This document shows, piece after piece, positions 7,368 to 15,596 of a stretch of 64,000 bases of DNA (its first letter is position 1; each line of letters starts with the position of its first letter). Under the pieces are notes generated by a model, which worked only from the letters and a program-made list of their open reading frames with translations, was not told the DNA's origin and ran no database searches. A program made the translations under genes and the position numbers. This stretch comes from Microbacterium natoriense. GTDB taxonomy: Bacteria > Actinomycetota > Actinomycetes > Actinomycetales > Microbacteriaceae. The DNA lies in NCBI RefSeq assembly GCF_030816295.1, contig NZ_JAUSXV010000001.1, positions 2,914,001 to 2,978,000 on the forward strand, read 5' to 3'.

Positions 7368-8210
7368 TTACTCACACCCCCGTCGTCCGATGGCGCTCAC
7401 GTCGATGTCAGTCCCCAGCCGTTGTATCGCGCCAGCAACGACGGCCTGGGCTTCGGCCACCATCGTCAGTGAACCATCGGTGCCAGGCACAAGCGCCCAC
7501 GATTCGAGGACGTTGTCGAGGTCTTTTCGCGCAAGCGCGGCGGAGAATTGCGCTTTGTCTGCACCCAGGAAGATTGCGTCACCGAACCTCTCCAGCATGG
7601 TTGAGGCTGCGGAGCCGGCGGCAAGCCCACGCATCGTCAGCACCGGGTCCAAACCCAGAGCTCCGGCCAGCGCTGCCCCGTCCACTAGGGCGCAGAGGTT
7701 CACCATGTGGACTGCCTGGTTAACCAGCTTCAGTGCCATTCCCTGTCCGACAGGGCCACAAGCGATGATCGTGCGAAAAAGATCAAGCGCACGAATCTGA
7801 GCGAGGATCGGATCGTGCGCGTCGGCACCGACGTAGGCCGTCAAGCCGCCGCGTCTCGAGAGAGCACTGGCTCCGGATACGGGACAATCAACATAGCGCC
7901 CCCCACTCAGTCCTACTTCTTTTCCAGCCTCCCGCGCCTCCGCCGGACTGGTAGAACTGCAGTCAATTACCAACGCGGGGGCATGCTGCACGGACTTCAG
8001 GACGTCGAGAACGGCGGTTCCATCTGGCAAGCAAAGTATCAAGATGTCCGCGGGGCCATTGGGCCTCACCGCGCCGCTGGCGAGGAGCTCGCTCTCGTTG
8101 TCAAGCGAATGTCCGCTCGATCGGAGCACGACGCGATGTCCGACTTCAATCAAACGCTCCGCGATCGACCGTCCCATCACCCCGATCCCGCAGACCTCAA
8201 TGCACTGCAA
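7368..8210 (-). CDS. NAD(P)-dependent 3-hydroxyisobutyrate dehydrogenase-like reductase
   Basis: A 280-aa beta-hydroxyacid dehydrogenase. It has a Rossmann GIGVMGRSIAERL at the N-terminus, the substrate-binding DCPVSGA near 109-115, and GPVGQGMALKLVNQ with the catalytic lysine K161. The family oxidises or reduces beta-hydroxy acids, and some act on imines. The predicted start is TTG at 8210 behind a GGGGGGAG ribosome-binding stretch. It is the first gene of the coupled unit reductase, SAHH-like, thioesterase, carrier protein. The base composition upstream changes abruptly into transposase debris, so the promoter must lie in roughly 8211-8370. Confidence 0.8.
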   Translation of the reverse strand: MQCIEVCGIGVMGRSIAERLIEVGHRVVLRSSGHSLDNESELLASGAVRPNGPADILILCLPDGTAVLDVLKSVQHAPALVIDCSSTSPAEAREAGKEVGLSGGRYVDCPVSGASALSRRGGLTAYVGADAHDPILAQIRALDLFRTIIACGPVGQGMALKLVNQAVHMVNLCALVDGAALAGALGLDPVLTMRGLAAGSAASTMLERFGDAIFLGADKAQFSAALARKDLDNVLESWALVPGTDGSLTMVAEAQAVVAGAIQRLGTDIDVSAIGRRGCE

Positions 8211-8377
8211 ACCGCTCCCCCCTCACTCCACGTCGCCGTGAATTTGTCCGATCCTTGCACGGATGCCGTCAACCCGCAATCAACGCAAGCTGCACGCGGG
8301 ATCTTCAAAGTGCACAGGTCCGCGTTGCGAGTTACTGAACCATCCGCGGTTCTCTGCCGCTCCTGTGTGGGTTTCTA

Positions 8378-8590
8378 CACAGGGTGGACTGGGGTTTCGA
8401 GGGCAGCGTAGTAGACCGTCTCGTACTCGTCGGGCGCGACTTCGTCGAGGGTGGAGTGCATGGACTGCCTCGTTCTTGAATAGACCGAACGTGGACTCTG
8501 ACAGAGCGGTGACGTGTGCATCGCCGATCGAAGCAATCGATGCAATGCTGTCCACCAGTGCAAGGGGCTCCGCGACGGCGCCGACGTGAA
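8378..8590 (-). pseudogene. IS3-family transposase OrfB remnant (frameshifted C-terminus)
   Basis: On the minus strand one frame reads SIGDAHVTALSESTFGLFKNE, matching the IS3 OrfB motif SxGDxxDNAxxESxxxxxKxE around the third DDE residue. A second frame continues as STLDEVAPDEYETVYYAAL, matching the usual IS3 C-terminal pattern. The two parts lie in different frames and both flanks are missing, so this is a dead fragment. The stretch 8211-8377, between it and the reductase gene, shows no gene and probably holds that operon's promoter. Confidence 0.7.
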
Positions 8591-8669
8591 CCGGTCGGGT
8601 TCAACCGGCCGTCGCAACACTCCGATGTGAGGAGCGATGATAGGACGTCCAACGGGATTGTTGAAGGAG

Positions 8670-9290
8670 TTGACGGGCCGGAGTCCGAAGATCTCGCCCG
8701 GGCATACGGGAACGCGACGAGGTGTCGAGCGCGAATCTGGAAGCACGTCGCGGGCGGAGTCTCGTCCGAGGACGCTGCTTTCTTGGCGGGTGTGTCGGCT
8801 GCGGTAGACGCTCGGCGGTTCCGGCATGCTCACGATCTCGTTCACCGAGCCGGACAGCCGGCAACTCTCGTTACTGGGCGGGAGAAGATCGCACTCCTGA
8901 ACGCGGGGCGGGGCACCAGAGTTCCGGGATTCGGTCGCACAGCCGAATTGATGGCGCGACGCCCTAAGCACGCGAAGTGGCTCCCGACCGACCAGCTACG
9001 AGGGTACTTTCAGAATCGGTTGGATGGGAGCCCGCGAGACAGCAGGATGGGACCGTGATCGATGGTGCGCACGTGCTGGCGTGGCAGAGACGGAACGCGC
9101 CGCACCAGCAGGATCGACGCTAGCCGACGGCGTGGAGCTCGCAGCAGGACTCGAAGCGGCTCGAGATCGAGTTCCCGGATGATGAGAGCATGCGCCTTGG
9201 CCAAGAGGCGATCTACCAGTCGCTGTTCATCGAGGGACGCGGCGCGCTCAAGCGTGAGCTTGTCGCGGCGCCGCGAGCAAGGAACATTCC
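8670..9290 (+). pseudogene. IS30-family transposase remnant (multiple frameshifts)
   Basis: Two recognisable blocks lie on the plus strand. Around 8727-8800 the translation gives GGVSSEDAAFLAGVS, the N-terminal helix-turn-helix region of IS30-type transposases. At 9160-9282 another frame gives EAIYQSLFIEGRGALKREL, the conserved stretch that precedes the IS30 catalytic domain. MARRPKHAKW in between also fits. The DDE domain is absent. The element is decayed and separates the biosynthetic genes from the ABC exporter genes. Confidence 0.72.
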
Positions 9291-9401
9291 AGCCGTTCCA
9301 TGCTGCCGGTGAGCCTGACACGATTGGATGGGTACGGCCACCAGCCTTGCACAAAACACGGCCGGCGCTCGAGGCAGCCCATCAGCCTTCAGCCACGTGA
9401 C

Positions 9402-10247
9402 TTATGCACCCGGGCTTGTATAGTGACGGGCCTGCCGCATGAAGAACCACCATCCTGCACACAGGCAAACCGGGCCAACCAGAGGCGCGGACACGGCGAG
9501 CCAAACTGGCACCAGAAGCTCCGCCGTCTTGTCGAGTACAACAGTCGCAGGCAAGTATGCGATGAATGCTAGCGGCAGCCCGAAGGTCAATGCGAAGACG
9601 CCGACCGGCCCGAAGACTGGAAGCGGGTACGCGCCGAAATCCCTCAATGTGTGATCGACACTGATCTTCAGGTTGCGCGTGGACCCCAACCGGAAGGACA
9701 GCCCCGAGAGTCCAATTTGCAGCCCGGCCTCGAGTAGGCCTCCTCCAATCGCCGCCACGACAATCAGCGCTACTAGCCAGGGTGTCCATGGAAGGGGAGC
9801 GATAACGATCGCGACGATGAGGATGCCAAGGCCGAGCGCCAGGTCGCCGATGGCACCAACGTTGAACCATCGGGTGAGCAATTGAATGAGCGGATTCACT
9901 GGGCGCAGGAGGAATCGATCGAAGTCACCCTCGCGGATTACCGAGTCGATCACCAGATGCTGACCGAAGAATACCGACGCAATGCCATGAGCCGTCAATC
10001 GAAGCCCATACAGAAACGCGATTTGTGGCGTAGACCACCCTGCGATCACCCCAAAACGATCCAGCAACACACCGATGAAGAGCAACTGGGTTCCCTGGAG
10101 GGCCGCGGTCCCCGCCACCATCAGAAGGATATTCCCTTTGTAGATGAAAGACTGCTTGACCGCGACTCGGAGCAAAATCCACCATTGGCAGGCAGGACTT
10201 GGATATTTGGCGCGCACGCGAGCGACGTGACGTGGGCCGTCAACCAC
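9402..10247 (-). CDS. ABC-2 family permease subunit (exporter), second permease
   Basis: A 281-aa membrane protein with about six hydrophobic segments. The conserved patch RPVNPLIQLLTRWFN is typical of the ABC-2 permeases that work in pairs with a NatA-like ATPase (PF06182 type). It is the last gene of a three-gene unit; its start overlaps the stop of the preceding permease gene by eight bases. It should form a heterodimeric export channel with that permease. Downstream it runs into IS debris. Proximity to the biosynthetic genes suggests product export or self-protection, but the cargo cannot be read from sequence. Confidence 0.82.
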   Translation of the reverse strand: MVDGPRHVARVRAKYPSPACQWWILLRVAVKQSFIYKGNILLMVAGTAALQGTQLLFIGVLLDRFGVIAGWSTPQIAFLYGLRLTAHGIASVFFGQHLVIDSVIREGDFDRFLLRPVNPLIQLLTRWFNVGAIGDLALGLGILIVAIVIAPLPWTPWLVALIVVAAIGGGLLEAGLQIGLSGLSFRLGSTRNLKISVDHTLRDFGAYPLPVFGPVGVFALTFGLPLAFIAYLPATVVLDKTAELLVPVWLAVSAPLVGPVCLCAGWWFFMRQARHYTSPGA

Positions 10248-11076
10248 CGTTGATCACCGTTCGGTGAACCGCACGCATATTCACCAGATATGCGATAAGT
10301 GAAAGTAGAAGGATCCACCCGATCTGCAGAAGGAGTTCACCGACTATGTTCCATCCCGGCGATCGGTCAAACCAAATGGACAGAGGCGTAAAAATCTGCG
10401 CACTGAAAGGAAGGAGACGGAGTACATCAGCGAGACCGTCCGGCATAAACCAAAGCGGGATGAGTGAACCTGAACAAAAGGCGGCCGCCATGTTGTAGAT
10501 CACGTACGCGCCGCTCGCTTCCGTCGTCCAGAACGCCGTCATACCGACGATGAGGTTGCACTGGATCGCTATGGTGAGGCCAAATACCGTACTGACGGCA
10601 AATGCGATGGTCTGCCACCATGTGCTGGACGCCGGAACGGAACCGATGGATAGAGCTAGCACTAGACAAACTATGACCTTCGGGAGATTCGCGAGACTCG
10701 TTCCGAGTTGAGCGGCTGTTGCCTGCGTCACGATGCCCACTGGCCGCATGATGTCAAACACGATGTTACCTGTGCGCACACGGCTCTGGAGTGTCGAGAA
10801 TTGCCAGGGCTGAAACACCACTGCGAACAATGCGCCGAGAACCGCATACCCGACCGCGTCCGCGCGTTCGATGCCACTCACGACGTCGCGCTCCCCATAA
10901 ACTGCTTGCCAAACGAGCATCACGAGGACGATACGGATCAGAGCGCTCACAATACCGACGACCACCTCCGCACGGAACACGAGCACGGAGCGCATTCCTT
11001 GGGCTACGAGCGCAACGCGCACAGCGAGCGCGCTTGGAGGCCTGTCACTCGCGTCTAATGCGTCACCCATGATCAT
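10240..11076 (-). CDS. ABC-2 family permease subunit (exporter), first permease
   Basis: A 278-aa membrane protein with six likely transmembrane segments and the patch FDIMRPVGIVTQATAAQLG. This is the same R-P-V/I block seen in the partner permease, so the two are distant paralogues. ATG at 11076 (or 11070) overlaps the end of the ATPase gene by 14 bases. The arrangement ATPase, permease, permease with overlapping ends is the usual one for this exporter class and predicts equal expression of the two channel halves. Confidence 0.82.
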   Translation of the reverse strand: MIMGDALDASDRPPSALAVRVALVAQGMRSVLVFRAEVVVGIVSALIRIVLVMLVWQAVYGERDVVSGIERADAVGYAVLGALFAVVFQPWQFSTLQSRVRTGNIVFDIMRPVGIVTQATAAQLGTSLANLPKVIVCLVLALSIGSVPASSTWWQTIAFAVSTVFGLTIAIQCNLIVGMTAFWTTEASGAYVIYNMAAAFCSGSLIPLWFMPDGLADVLRLLPFSAQIFTPLSIWFDRSPGWNIVGELLLQIGWILLLSLIAYLVNMRAVHRTVINGG

Positions 11077-12073
11077 GAATCTTACGGGTTGTATAGATCG
11101 AGGCTATGACTTCCTCAAGTTCGGGTTCCTGGACTGTCAAATCGGCGACTGGCAGGGTGGCAGTGGCACGGGCTATCGCGGCGGACGTCGCTATCTCGGA
11201 CGGGTCGAACCTCAAGTCCAGGACGGTTGCTGAGCCGTCCGATCGGGTAGCGACGTGCTCGACTCCGTCAATGCTCCAATGGGCGGGTGCCTCGCGTGAC
11301 AATTCAATCCGCAGAGTGCGGTGCGGCAGGTACGCCTGTCGCAGAGCGTCGATGTCGCCGTCGAACAGGATGCGTCCGTCGTCGATGATCACGACTCGGC
11401 GGCACAACTGCTCGACGTCGCCGATGTCGTGCGTCGTCAGCATGACAGTCGTGTTCGACGTGCGGTTCCGTTCTCGAATAAAGTCCCGTATCCGGCCTTT
11501 GGCGACAACGTCGAGGCCGACGGTTGGCTCATCGAGGTAGAGAACCGGTGGCTGATGCAGCATCGCAGCAACTAGGTCACCCCGCATGCGTTGTCCGAGC
11601 GACAGCATTCGCACCGGTCTGTCGATGAACGACCCGAGGTCGAGCAGATCGACAAACTCACTGAGCGTCCTCTCATAGGTCGAGCGAGCGATGCCATACA
11701 GCTTCGCGAGAACATCGAAGGAGTCCCGCAAGGGAAGGTCTACCCATAACTGGGTTCGCTGCCCGAAGACAGTCCCGATCGTATGCGCGTTCGCGGATCG
11801 ATTCTTCCACGGAACGATCCCATTCACGCTTACAGTGCCGCTCGTAGGGACAAGTACCCCCGTCAGCATCTTGATTGTGGTGGATTTCCCGGCACCATTA
11901 GGACCTAGATAGCCAACAATCTCTCCTGGCTCAATCGAGAGCGAAACCCCGTCGACCGCGCGGTTTACCACCTTCTTCGTGGTGATGAGATTCCGGATGC
12001 CCGAAAACGCTCCGTTGACGCGGACGGGACGCGTGAACTCTTTGACCAGATTCTCTGCGACGATGATCGACAT
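11063..12073 (-). CDS. ABC transporter ATP-binding protein (NatA/daunorubicin-resistance type)
   Basis: A 336-aa ATPase with Walker A GPNGAGKSTT, a Q-loop around FGQRTQLW, signature LSLGQRMRG, Walker B VLYLDEPTVGLD and the switch histidine in LTTHD. The long C-terminal tail after the ATPase core is usual in DrrA/NatA-type exporters. It heads the three-gene exporter unit and would power the two downstream permeases. A perfect 22-bp tandem duplication (12088-12131) lies 15-58 bp upstream of the ATG, where its promoter would be expected. Confidence 0.88.
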   Translation of the reverse strand: MSIIVAENLVKEFTRPVRVNGAFSGIRNLITTKKVVNRAVDGVSLSIEPGEIVGYLGPNGAGKSTTIKMLTGVLVPTSGTVSVNGIVPWKNRSANAHTIGTVFGQRTQLWVDLPLRDSFDVLAKLYGIARSTYERTLSEFVDLLDLGSFIDRPVRMLSLGQRMRGDLVAAMLHQPPVLYLDEPTVGLDVVAKGRIRDFIRERNRTSNTTVMLTTHDIGDVEQLCRRVVIIDDGRILFDGDIDALRQAYLPHRTLRIELSREAPAHWSIDGVEHVATRSDGSATVLDLRFDPSEIATSAAIARATATLPVADLTVQEPELEEVIASIYTTRKIHDHG

Positions 12074-12087
12074 GCCTCGAACGTATC

Positions 12088-12131
12088 GAGAAGCCAGCCG
12101 GCCAGTAAAGAGAAGCCAGCCGGCCAGTAAA
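12088..12131. repeat. Perfect 22-bp tandem duplication upstream of the ABC exporter
   Basis: A 22-bp unit beginning GAGAAGCCAGCC occurs twice back to back (12088-12109 and 12110-12131) without a mismatch. Each copy contains the palindrome GCCGGC. It sits in the probable promoter region of the exporter operon. It may double an operator or may simply be a recent slippage event. Confidence 0.9.
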
Positions 12132-12151
12132 GATGCCGCGGTCCTGCGCGT

Positions 12152-12240
12152 GCCGTGGTGTCCATCAACGACGGCATGATCGTCGTCGCGTCCAGCCGCG
12201 AGGCGAAGCTGCTCGGCCTCGATCTCGGGGAGCCGCGGGT
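12152..12240 (+). pseudogene. Fragment of a Y-family DNA polymerase (UmuC-like)
   Basis: The plus-strand reading contains NDGMIVVASSREAKLLGLDL, which matches the UmuC motif SNNDGxxVAxSxEAKxLGxxxG at the palm-domain start. Neither the upstream MYALVDCN-type start nor the finger or little-finger regions follow; after about 12240 the frame loses similarity. It is a short relic, probably left by a deletion at an element boundary. Confidence 0.55.
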
Positions 12241-12503
12241 CACCTGCTACTGGAGCCCTTCCGCGGCGTGCACGAAGGCGTCGGCATCGCGGGTTTCATC
12301 GACTCTGTGTAGAAGAAGGCGGCAAGGAGGCGCTCGAGCTCGAGGGGCGGAATCGCCCAGGGCCTTCGTGCCAGATGAAGCGCGAGATACTCCCCCAGCG
12401 CGCGACGATGCACCGGGACGAGCTCGTGATCATGTAAGCCCGAATGGTGCGGCGCATCGCGCGCCCACTGCTCTGTGCGTCGCTGCAGGTGCCGAGTCGG
12501 GGT

Positions 12504-12711
12504 TCAGAACACAACAGCCGCCAACGCGGATGAGATGGCGGCGAGCACGCCGAGGTAGGCGGCCAGACCCCATCGGCGGACATCTCGGCCCATGGTAGTC
12601 ATGCCCCGAGCGCGAGAACGGCCCCAAGACCGTGACGAGTGGTCCGGCATACGCGCCGGCCCACAACTCTATGACGATCGCGCGGACCAACCGGTGAATG
12701 AGCATCATCAT
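12504..12711 (-). pseudogene. Possible frameshifted small membrane protein gene
   Basis: From ATG 12711, with a GGGAGAAGG ribosome-binding stretch upstream, the minus strand reads MMMLIHRLVRAIVIELWAG and on to SGHDYHG. There another frame continues from 12593 as MGRDVRRWGLAAYLGVLAAI and ends with a TGA at 12504. The second part is a plausible membrane helix. One indel would join them. I do not recognise the product, and it may be debris. The rest of 12241-12503 holds nothing I can support. Confidence 0.25.
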
Positions 12712-12730
12712 GCACCTTCTCCCGTCCTAG

Positions 12731-13057
12731 GTGGCCGAAGTCGACGCGAACTGGCGGAGGGGGATCGGTTCGGGAGGCAGCGCCTCCTCTGTAGCGCTCA
12801 CCAGCGATAACCTGTCGAAGGGAACCAGACCCGCCGGCTTTGCTTCCGCCCGCTGGCCCCGAAGGCACTCAGGTCCGCACGTGACCTCCGGCAGAGTGGG
12901 GTACGTCGTGAATGGCACCCCGTACTTGCCCGACATCAACCTTCTACGCCCATACGACGAGAGCGCGTTCGTAGCGATCGAGGGCGACAACGTGGGCCTA
13001 CTCGAGGGCAAGCACGTTCAACTGGCACGCGGACTCGCCGATCAAACCAATCTGTGA
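12731..13057 (+). other. Unrecognised open frame of doubtful coding status
   Basis: A 108-codon frame starts at ATG 12731. Its second half reads like a folded protein (YVVNGTPYLPDINLLRPYDE, then VAIEGDNVGLLEGK), but the first half is low in hydrophobic residues. The opposite strand is also open over the same stretch, with no known motif. It lies in debris between an exporter and an integrase. I list it so that the region is not read as empty; a real gene is possible but unproven. Confidence 0.2.
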
Positions 13058-13391
13058 TCCTCCTTGCGGGCACTCCTACGCTCAGGCTGTATACCTGCGT
13101 CGCGCCAGGCACGGAAGAACAATCCTTCCGCTCCGTGTTCCTCAACGGCTACACACGCCCAAGCGATATCAGACCGCCAACGAATACTGGTCCCAGCAAC
13201 GGAACGCTGCCCGGACGCAGGCGCCTCCCTCTCGGTACTCAAATCGGATCGGCGTGCGCCGCGACAAAGTCGAGCGGTCTCGGCGTGCTCAATGCAATCG
13301 CCTCGATCGGCGCGGATCGAACACGGAGAATCGCCGATTTTTGCGAACCTTCAGCCGAAGGAACGCATCGCAGGCCGCTCGTCCCGGTATC
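13058..13391. other. No supported gene; probable element-edge debris
   Basis: About 330 bases beyond the 3' end of the integrase gene. Several overlapping short frames are open on both strands, and none has a recognisable domain or a convincing ribosome-binding site. This is a likely place for an attachment-site remnant of the neighbouring integrase, but I could not identify a repeat by eye. Confidence 0.3.
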
Positions 13392-14639
13392 TCAAGTACC
13401 AGCCTTTAGTGTGTACGTTTCATCGCTCGGGAGATACGGCAATCCGCCAATCAGTTCGTCCAGCACAGTCGCGGTCGCCACCGTTCTGAACGGAGCACCT
13501 GCATAGTGGCGCATCGTGGTTCGTTGATCCGAGTGTCCTAGAAGGTGTTGTGCGTCCCGAAGGTCACCAGAGTGCATCGCGATCAAGGTTGCAGCGGTGC
13601 GGCGGAAGATATGTGGAGTCACGTCTTCCACCCGTAGACCTGTAGTCGCCAGTTGGTCGACGAACACAGGATCCTCTCGAATTCGTCTCAGTGTGCGGCA
13701 CACGTTTCTGGCATGACACCAGGCGCCTGGTACGCGGCCTTGTATCGCAGGGTTATGCGGAGGCTCCTCTTGTCTTTGACTTCGACATCGACGAGCGTCA
13801 TCTAGTGCCCTTATAGCGAAATCCGGGAGCCGGATGCGACGTGCTTGCTCGCGCGATTTGAGGCTCTCCTGACGCACGAGTCCGCGTTGGGAGTCATTGA
13901 TGAGCGTCCCCGTGACGCTGACGGCCCGTGCCCGCCAGTCGATGTCGATGTTCCTCAGCGCGAGCACCTCGTTGATCCGAAGACCTGATCCGAGCATGAC
14001 CTCGACGACCCAGCCAAGAACGAACGCGGAGGATCCAACGAATCGGGCAGAGCGCTGTTCTTGCGCGTGGATAAGGGCACGCAGGACGAAAATCTGTTCA
14101 AGGCTCAGGACGCTCGGTGTTCTCGCTGTTCTCTTCCGTCGACGGAGTTCTCGGACCAGGTTCCGCTCCAGAAGCCCCTGCTCGACTGCTGTCCCCAGGG
14201 CGCCGCTGAGCGCGGAGCGGGCCGTATCCAAAGCAGCGGTACCTCGACTCGACTCCACCGCCGCCAACATGCATTTGACCCGCGCAGGCTGTTGCGCTTC
14301 AGCGAGAGGAACGGCACCGACCAGCCGAGACAACCACCGCCCCGTGGATTGATATCCCCGCAGGGTCTGGGGACGAACGTCCCCAGAGCGATCGTCAAGC
14401 CATAGTCGTATCGCATCGGAGATGGTGAGGTCCTCGCTGCTCCATGGAGGCTCCATCGCGAGTGCGAGCACTTGGGCCGTGAGGCCCGCCAAGGCGGCGT
14501 CAGCGGTTGAGGCTGCGAACGAGGGTGGCCGTAGGCGTCCACCGGCATCACGAGTGCGACATCGGGCCCTCACTCCGAAGACTTCCTCCGTGTAGCTCAC
14601 CGTCCGCATTTCGCCGACGCGAAGAGGTGCGCGTGCCAT
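13392..14639 (-). CDS. Tyrosine recombinase / phage-type integrase (first)
   Basis: A 415-aa integrase. An N-terminal SAM-like core-binding domain lies around residues 70-165. The catalytic domain has R221 in SGLRINEVLAL, the box II H343-x-x-R346 in HIFRRTAA, H369 in LLGHSDQRTT and the nucleophile candidate Y379 in RHYA. All five signature positions that I can see are present, so it looks active. It is transcribed away from the XRE gene at 14796 and marks one end of an integrative element whose other end I could not locate. No tRNA adjoins it. Confidence 0.9.
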   Translation of the reverse strand: MARAPLRVGEMRTVSYTEEVFGVRARCRTRDAGGRLRPPSFAASTADAALAGLTAQVLALAMEPPWSSEDLTISDAIRLWLDDRSGDVRPQTLRGYQSTGRWLSRLVGAVPLAEAQQPARVKCMLAAVESSRGTAALDTARSALSGALGTAVEQGLLERNLVRELRRRKRTARTPSVLSLEQIFVLRALIHAQEQRSARFVGSSAFVLGWVVEVMLGSGLRINEVLALRNIDIDWRARAVSVTGTLINDSQRGLVRQESLKSREQARRIRLPDFAIRALDDARRCRSQRQEEPPHNPAIQGRVPGAWCHARNVCRTLRRIREDPVFVDQLATTGLRVEDVTPHIFRRTAATLIAMHSGDLRDAQHLLGHSDQRTTMRHYAGAPFRTVATATVLDELIGGLPYLPSDETYTLKAGT

Positions 14640-14795
14640 TAGGAACGCCGACAGCGAAACATTCCGTGTTCAGGCGCGGGACTGGCCATCTTTCCTCCTG
14701 GGGCAGCATCGATCTCAGCTACTTGGTACAACATCTGAAACCAAAGCACAAGGTTTTGTACTGTGTTCCGTCGGCCACTCCCTTGAGCTTGATAC

Positions 14796-15035
14796 GTGCA
14801 CGTCGGAGAACCGGATCTCGCCCAACTGAGTCTCGTTCTCAATCGGTACCGTGAAATCTCTGGCATGACGTTCGAGCAACTTGCCGAACGATCTGGCCTC
14901 AGTCGCCAGACACTCTTGAACATCTCGGCGGGTCGCAATTACGGAGATCTCCGCACATGGCTCAAACTGGCATCCGCATTTGAGGTTTCGCTCGACGCAA
15001 TGCTCTCTGACGTCTGGAACGAGGAGACCCGGTAG
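14796..15035 (+). CDS. Small XRE-family helix-turn-helix regulator
   Basis: A 79-aa protein that is essentially one Cro/C1-type domain: MTFEQLAERSGLSRQTLLNI holds the helix-turn-helix (about residues 24-43), followed by the usual third and fourth helices. The start is GTG at 14796. It is divergent from the integrase. In the 156-bp intergenic region the arms GTACAA and TTGTAC (14726-14731 and 14756-14761) form a weak inverted repeat that could be its operator. Such regulators commonly control integrase expression. Confidence 0.78.
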   Translation: MHVGEPDLAQLSLVLNRYREISGMTFEQLAERSGLSRQTLLNISAGRNYGDLRTWLKLASAFEVSLDAMLSDVWNEETR

Positions 15036-15084
15036 GGGCGTGAGGACAGCCGTCTGCACCGTATAGGCGGACATACTGCTATCT

Positions 15085-15240
15085 CTACGTGCGCTCCGTG
15101 AAGGCGGTGGTAGTTGTGGTGCCAGTTCGGATGCACGGGCACCCAACGCACTGACGTCTGCGAAGCACCTTGCCCATCGCAGACCCGGCGAGTGGAGAAG
15201 ATCGCGCTCAGCATCGCTCAATACACCACCGTCTCCGCTA
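15085..15240 (-). pseudogene. Possible IS481-type transposase C-terminal remnant
   Basis: The minus strand around 15090-15127 reads NWHHNYHRLHGAH, which resembles the W-x-H-x-YN-x2-R-x-H-x-ALG stretch near the end of IS481/integrase-core transposases. Surrounding frames are broken. Region 15036-15368 otherwise holds no gene that I can support. Confidence 0.4.
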
Positions 15241-15368
15241 GGAGCATCGGCATGGATCGATGGCTAGTGACCGACACGTACCGAATCTGAGCACACCGCT
15301 CCCCGACTTGAAAAGACACGCCGACCTCAGTTCATGAATCTGAGTATGAAACGGTTACCATCTGTTGC

Positions 15369-15596
15369 ATGACCGCGACGAGGTTGCCCTCAGCAAAGGC
15401 GCTTGAGCGCCTTGAACCTGCTCAGCTCACCGAACTGGGTGGACGCATCAAGCACGAGCACCTGAACCGGCGAAACGCGTATCGAACCTGCGCAAATTGC
15501 GGTACCACCTGGCTTGCCCGTGCCGGCGCCCTCTACTGTCAGCCGAAGTGCCGACTCGCTGCATTCCGAGCGCGAAAGAAGGTCAACAATGCCTGA
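15369..15596 (+). CDS. Small zinc-finger protein coupled to a DNA methyltransferase
   Basis: A 75-aa protein. The N-terminal half is helical and charged. The C-terminal half has four cysteines, C-x2-C (YRTCANCGTTW) and C-x3-C (YCQPKCRLAAF), spaced like a small zinc ribbon or FCS-type finger, and it ends in a basic tail. Its stop overlaps the methyltransferase start in the sequence ATGCCTGA, so the two are translationally coupled. No family name comes to mind. A role in DNA recognition or in partnering the methyltransferase is an inference from coupling alone. Confidence 0.7.
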   Translation: MTATRLPSAKALERLEPAQLTELGGRIKHEHLNRRNAYRTCANCGTTWLARAGALYCQPKCRLAAFRARKKVNNA

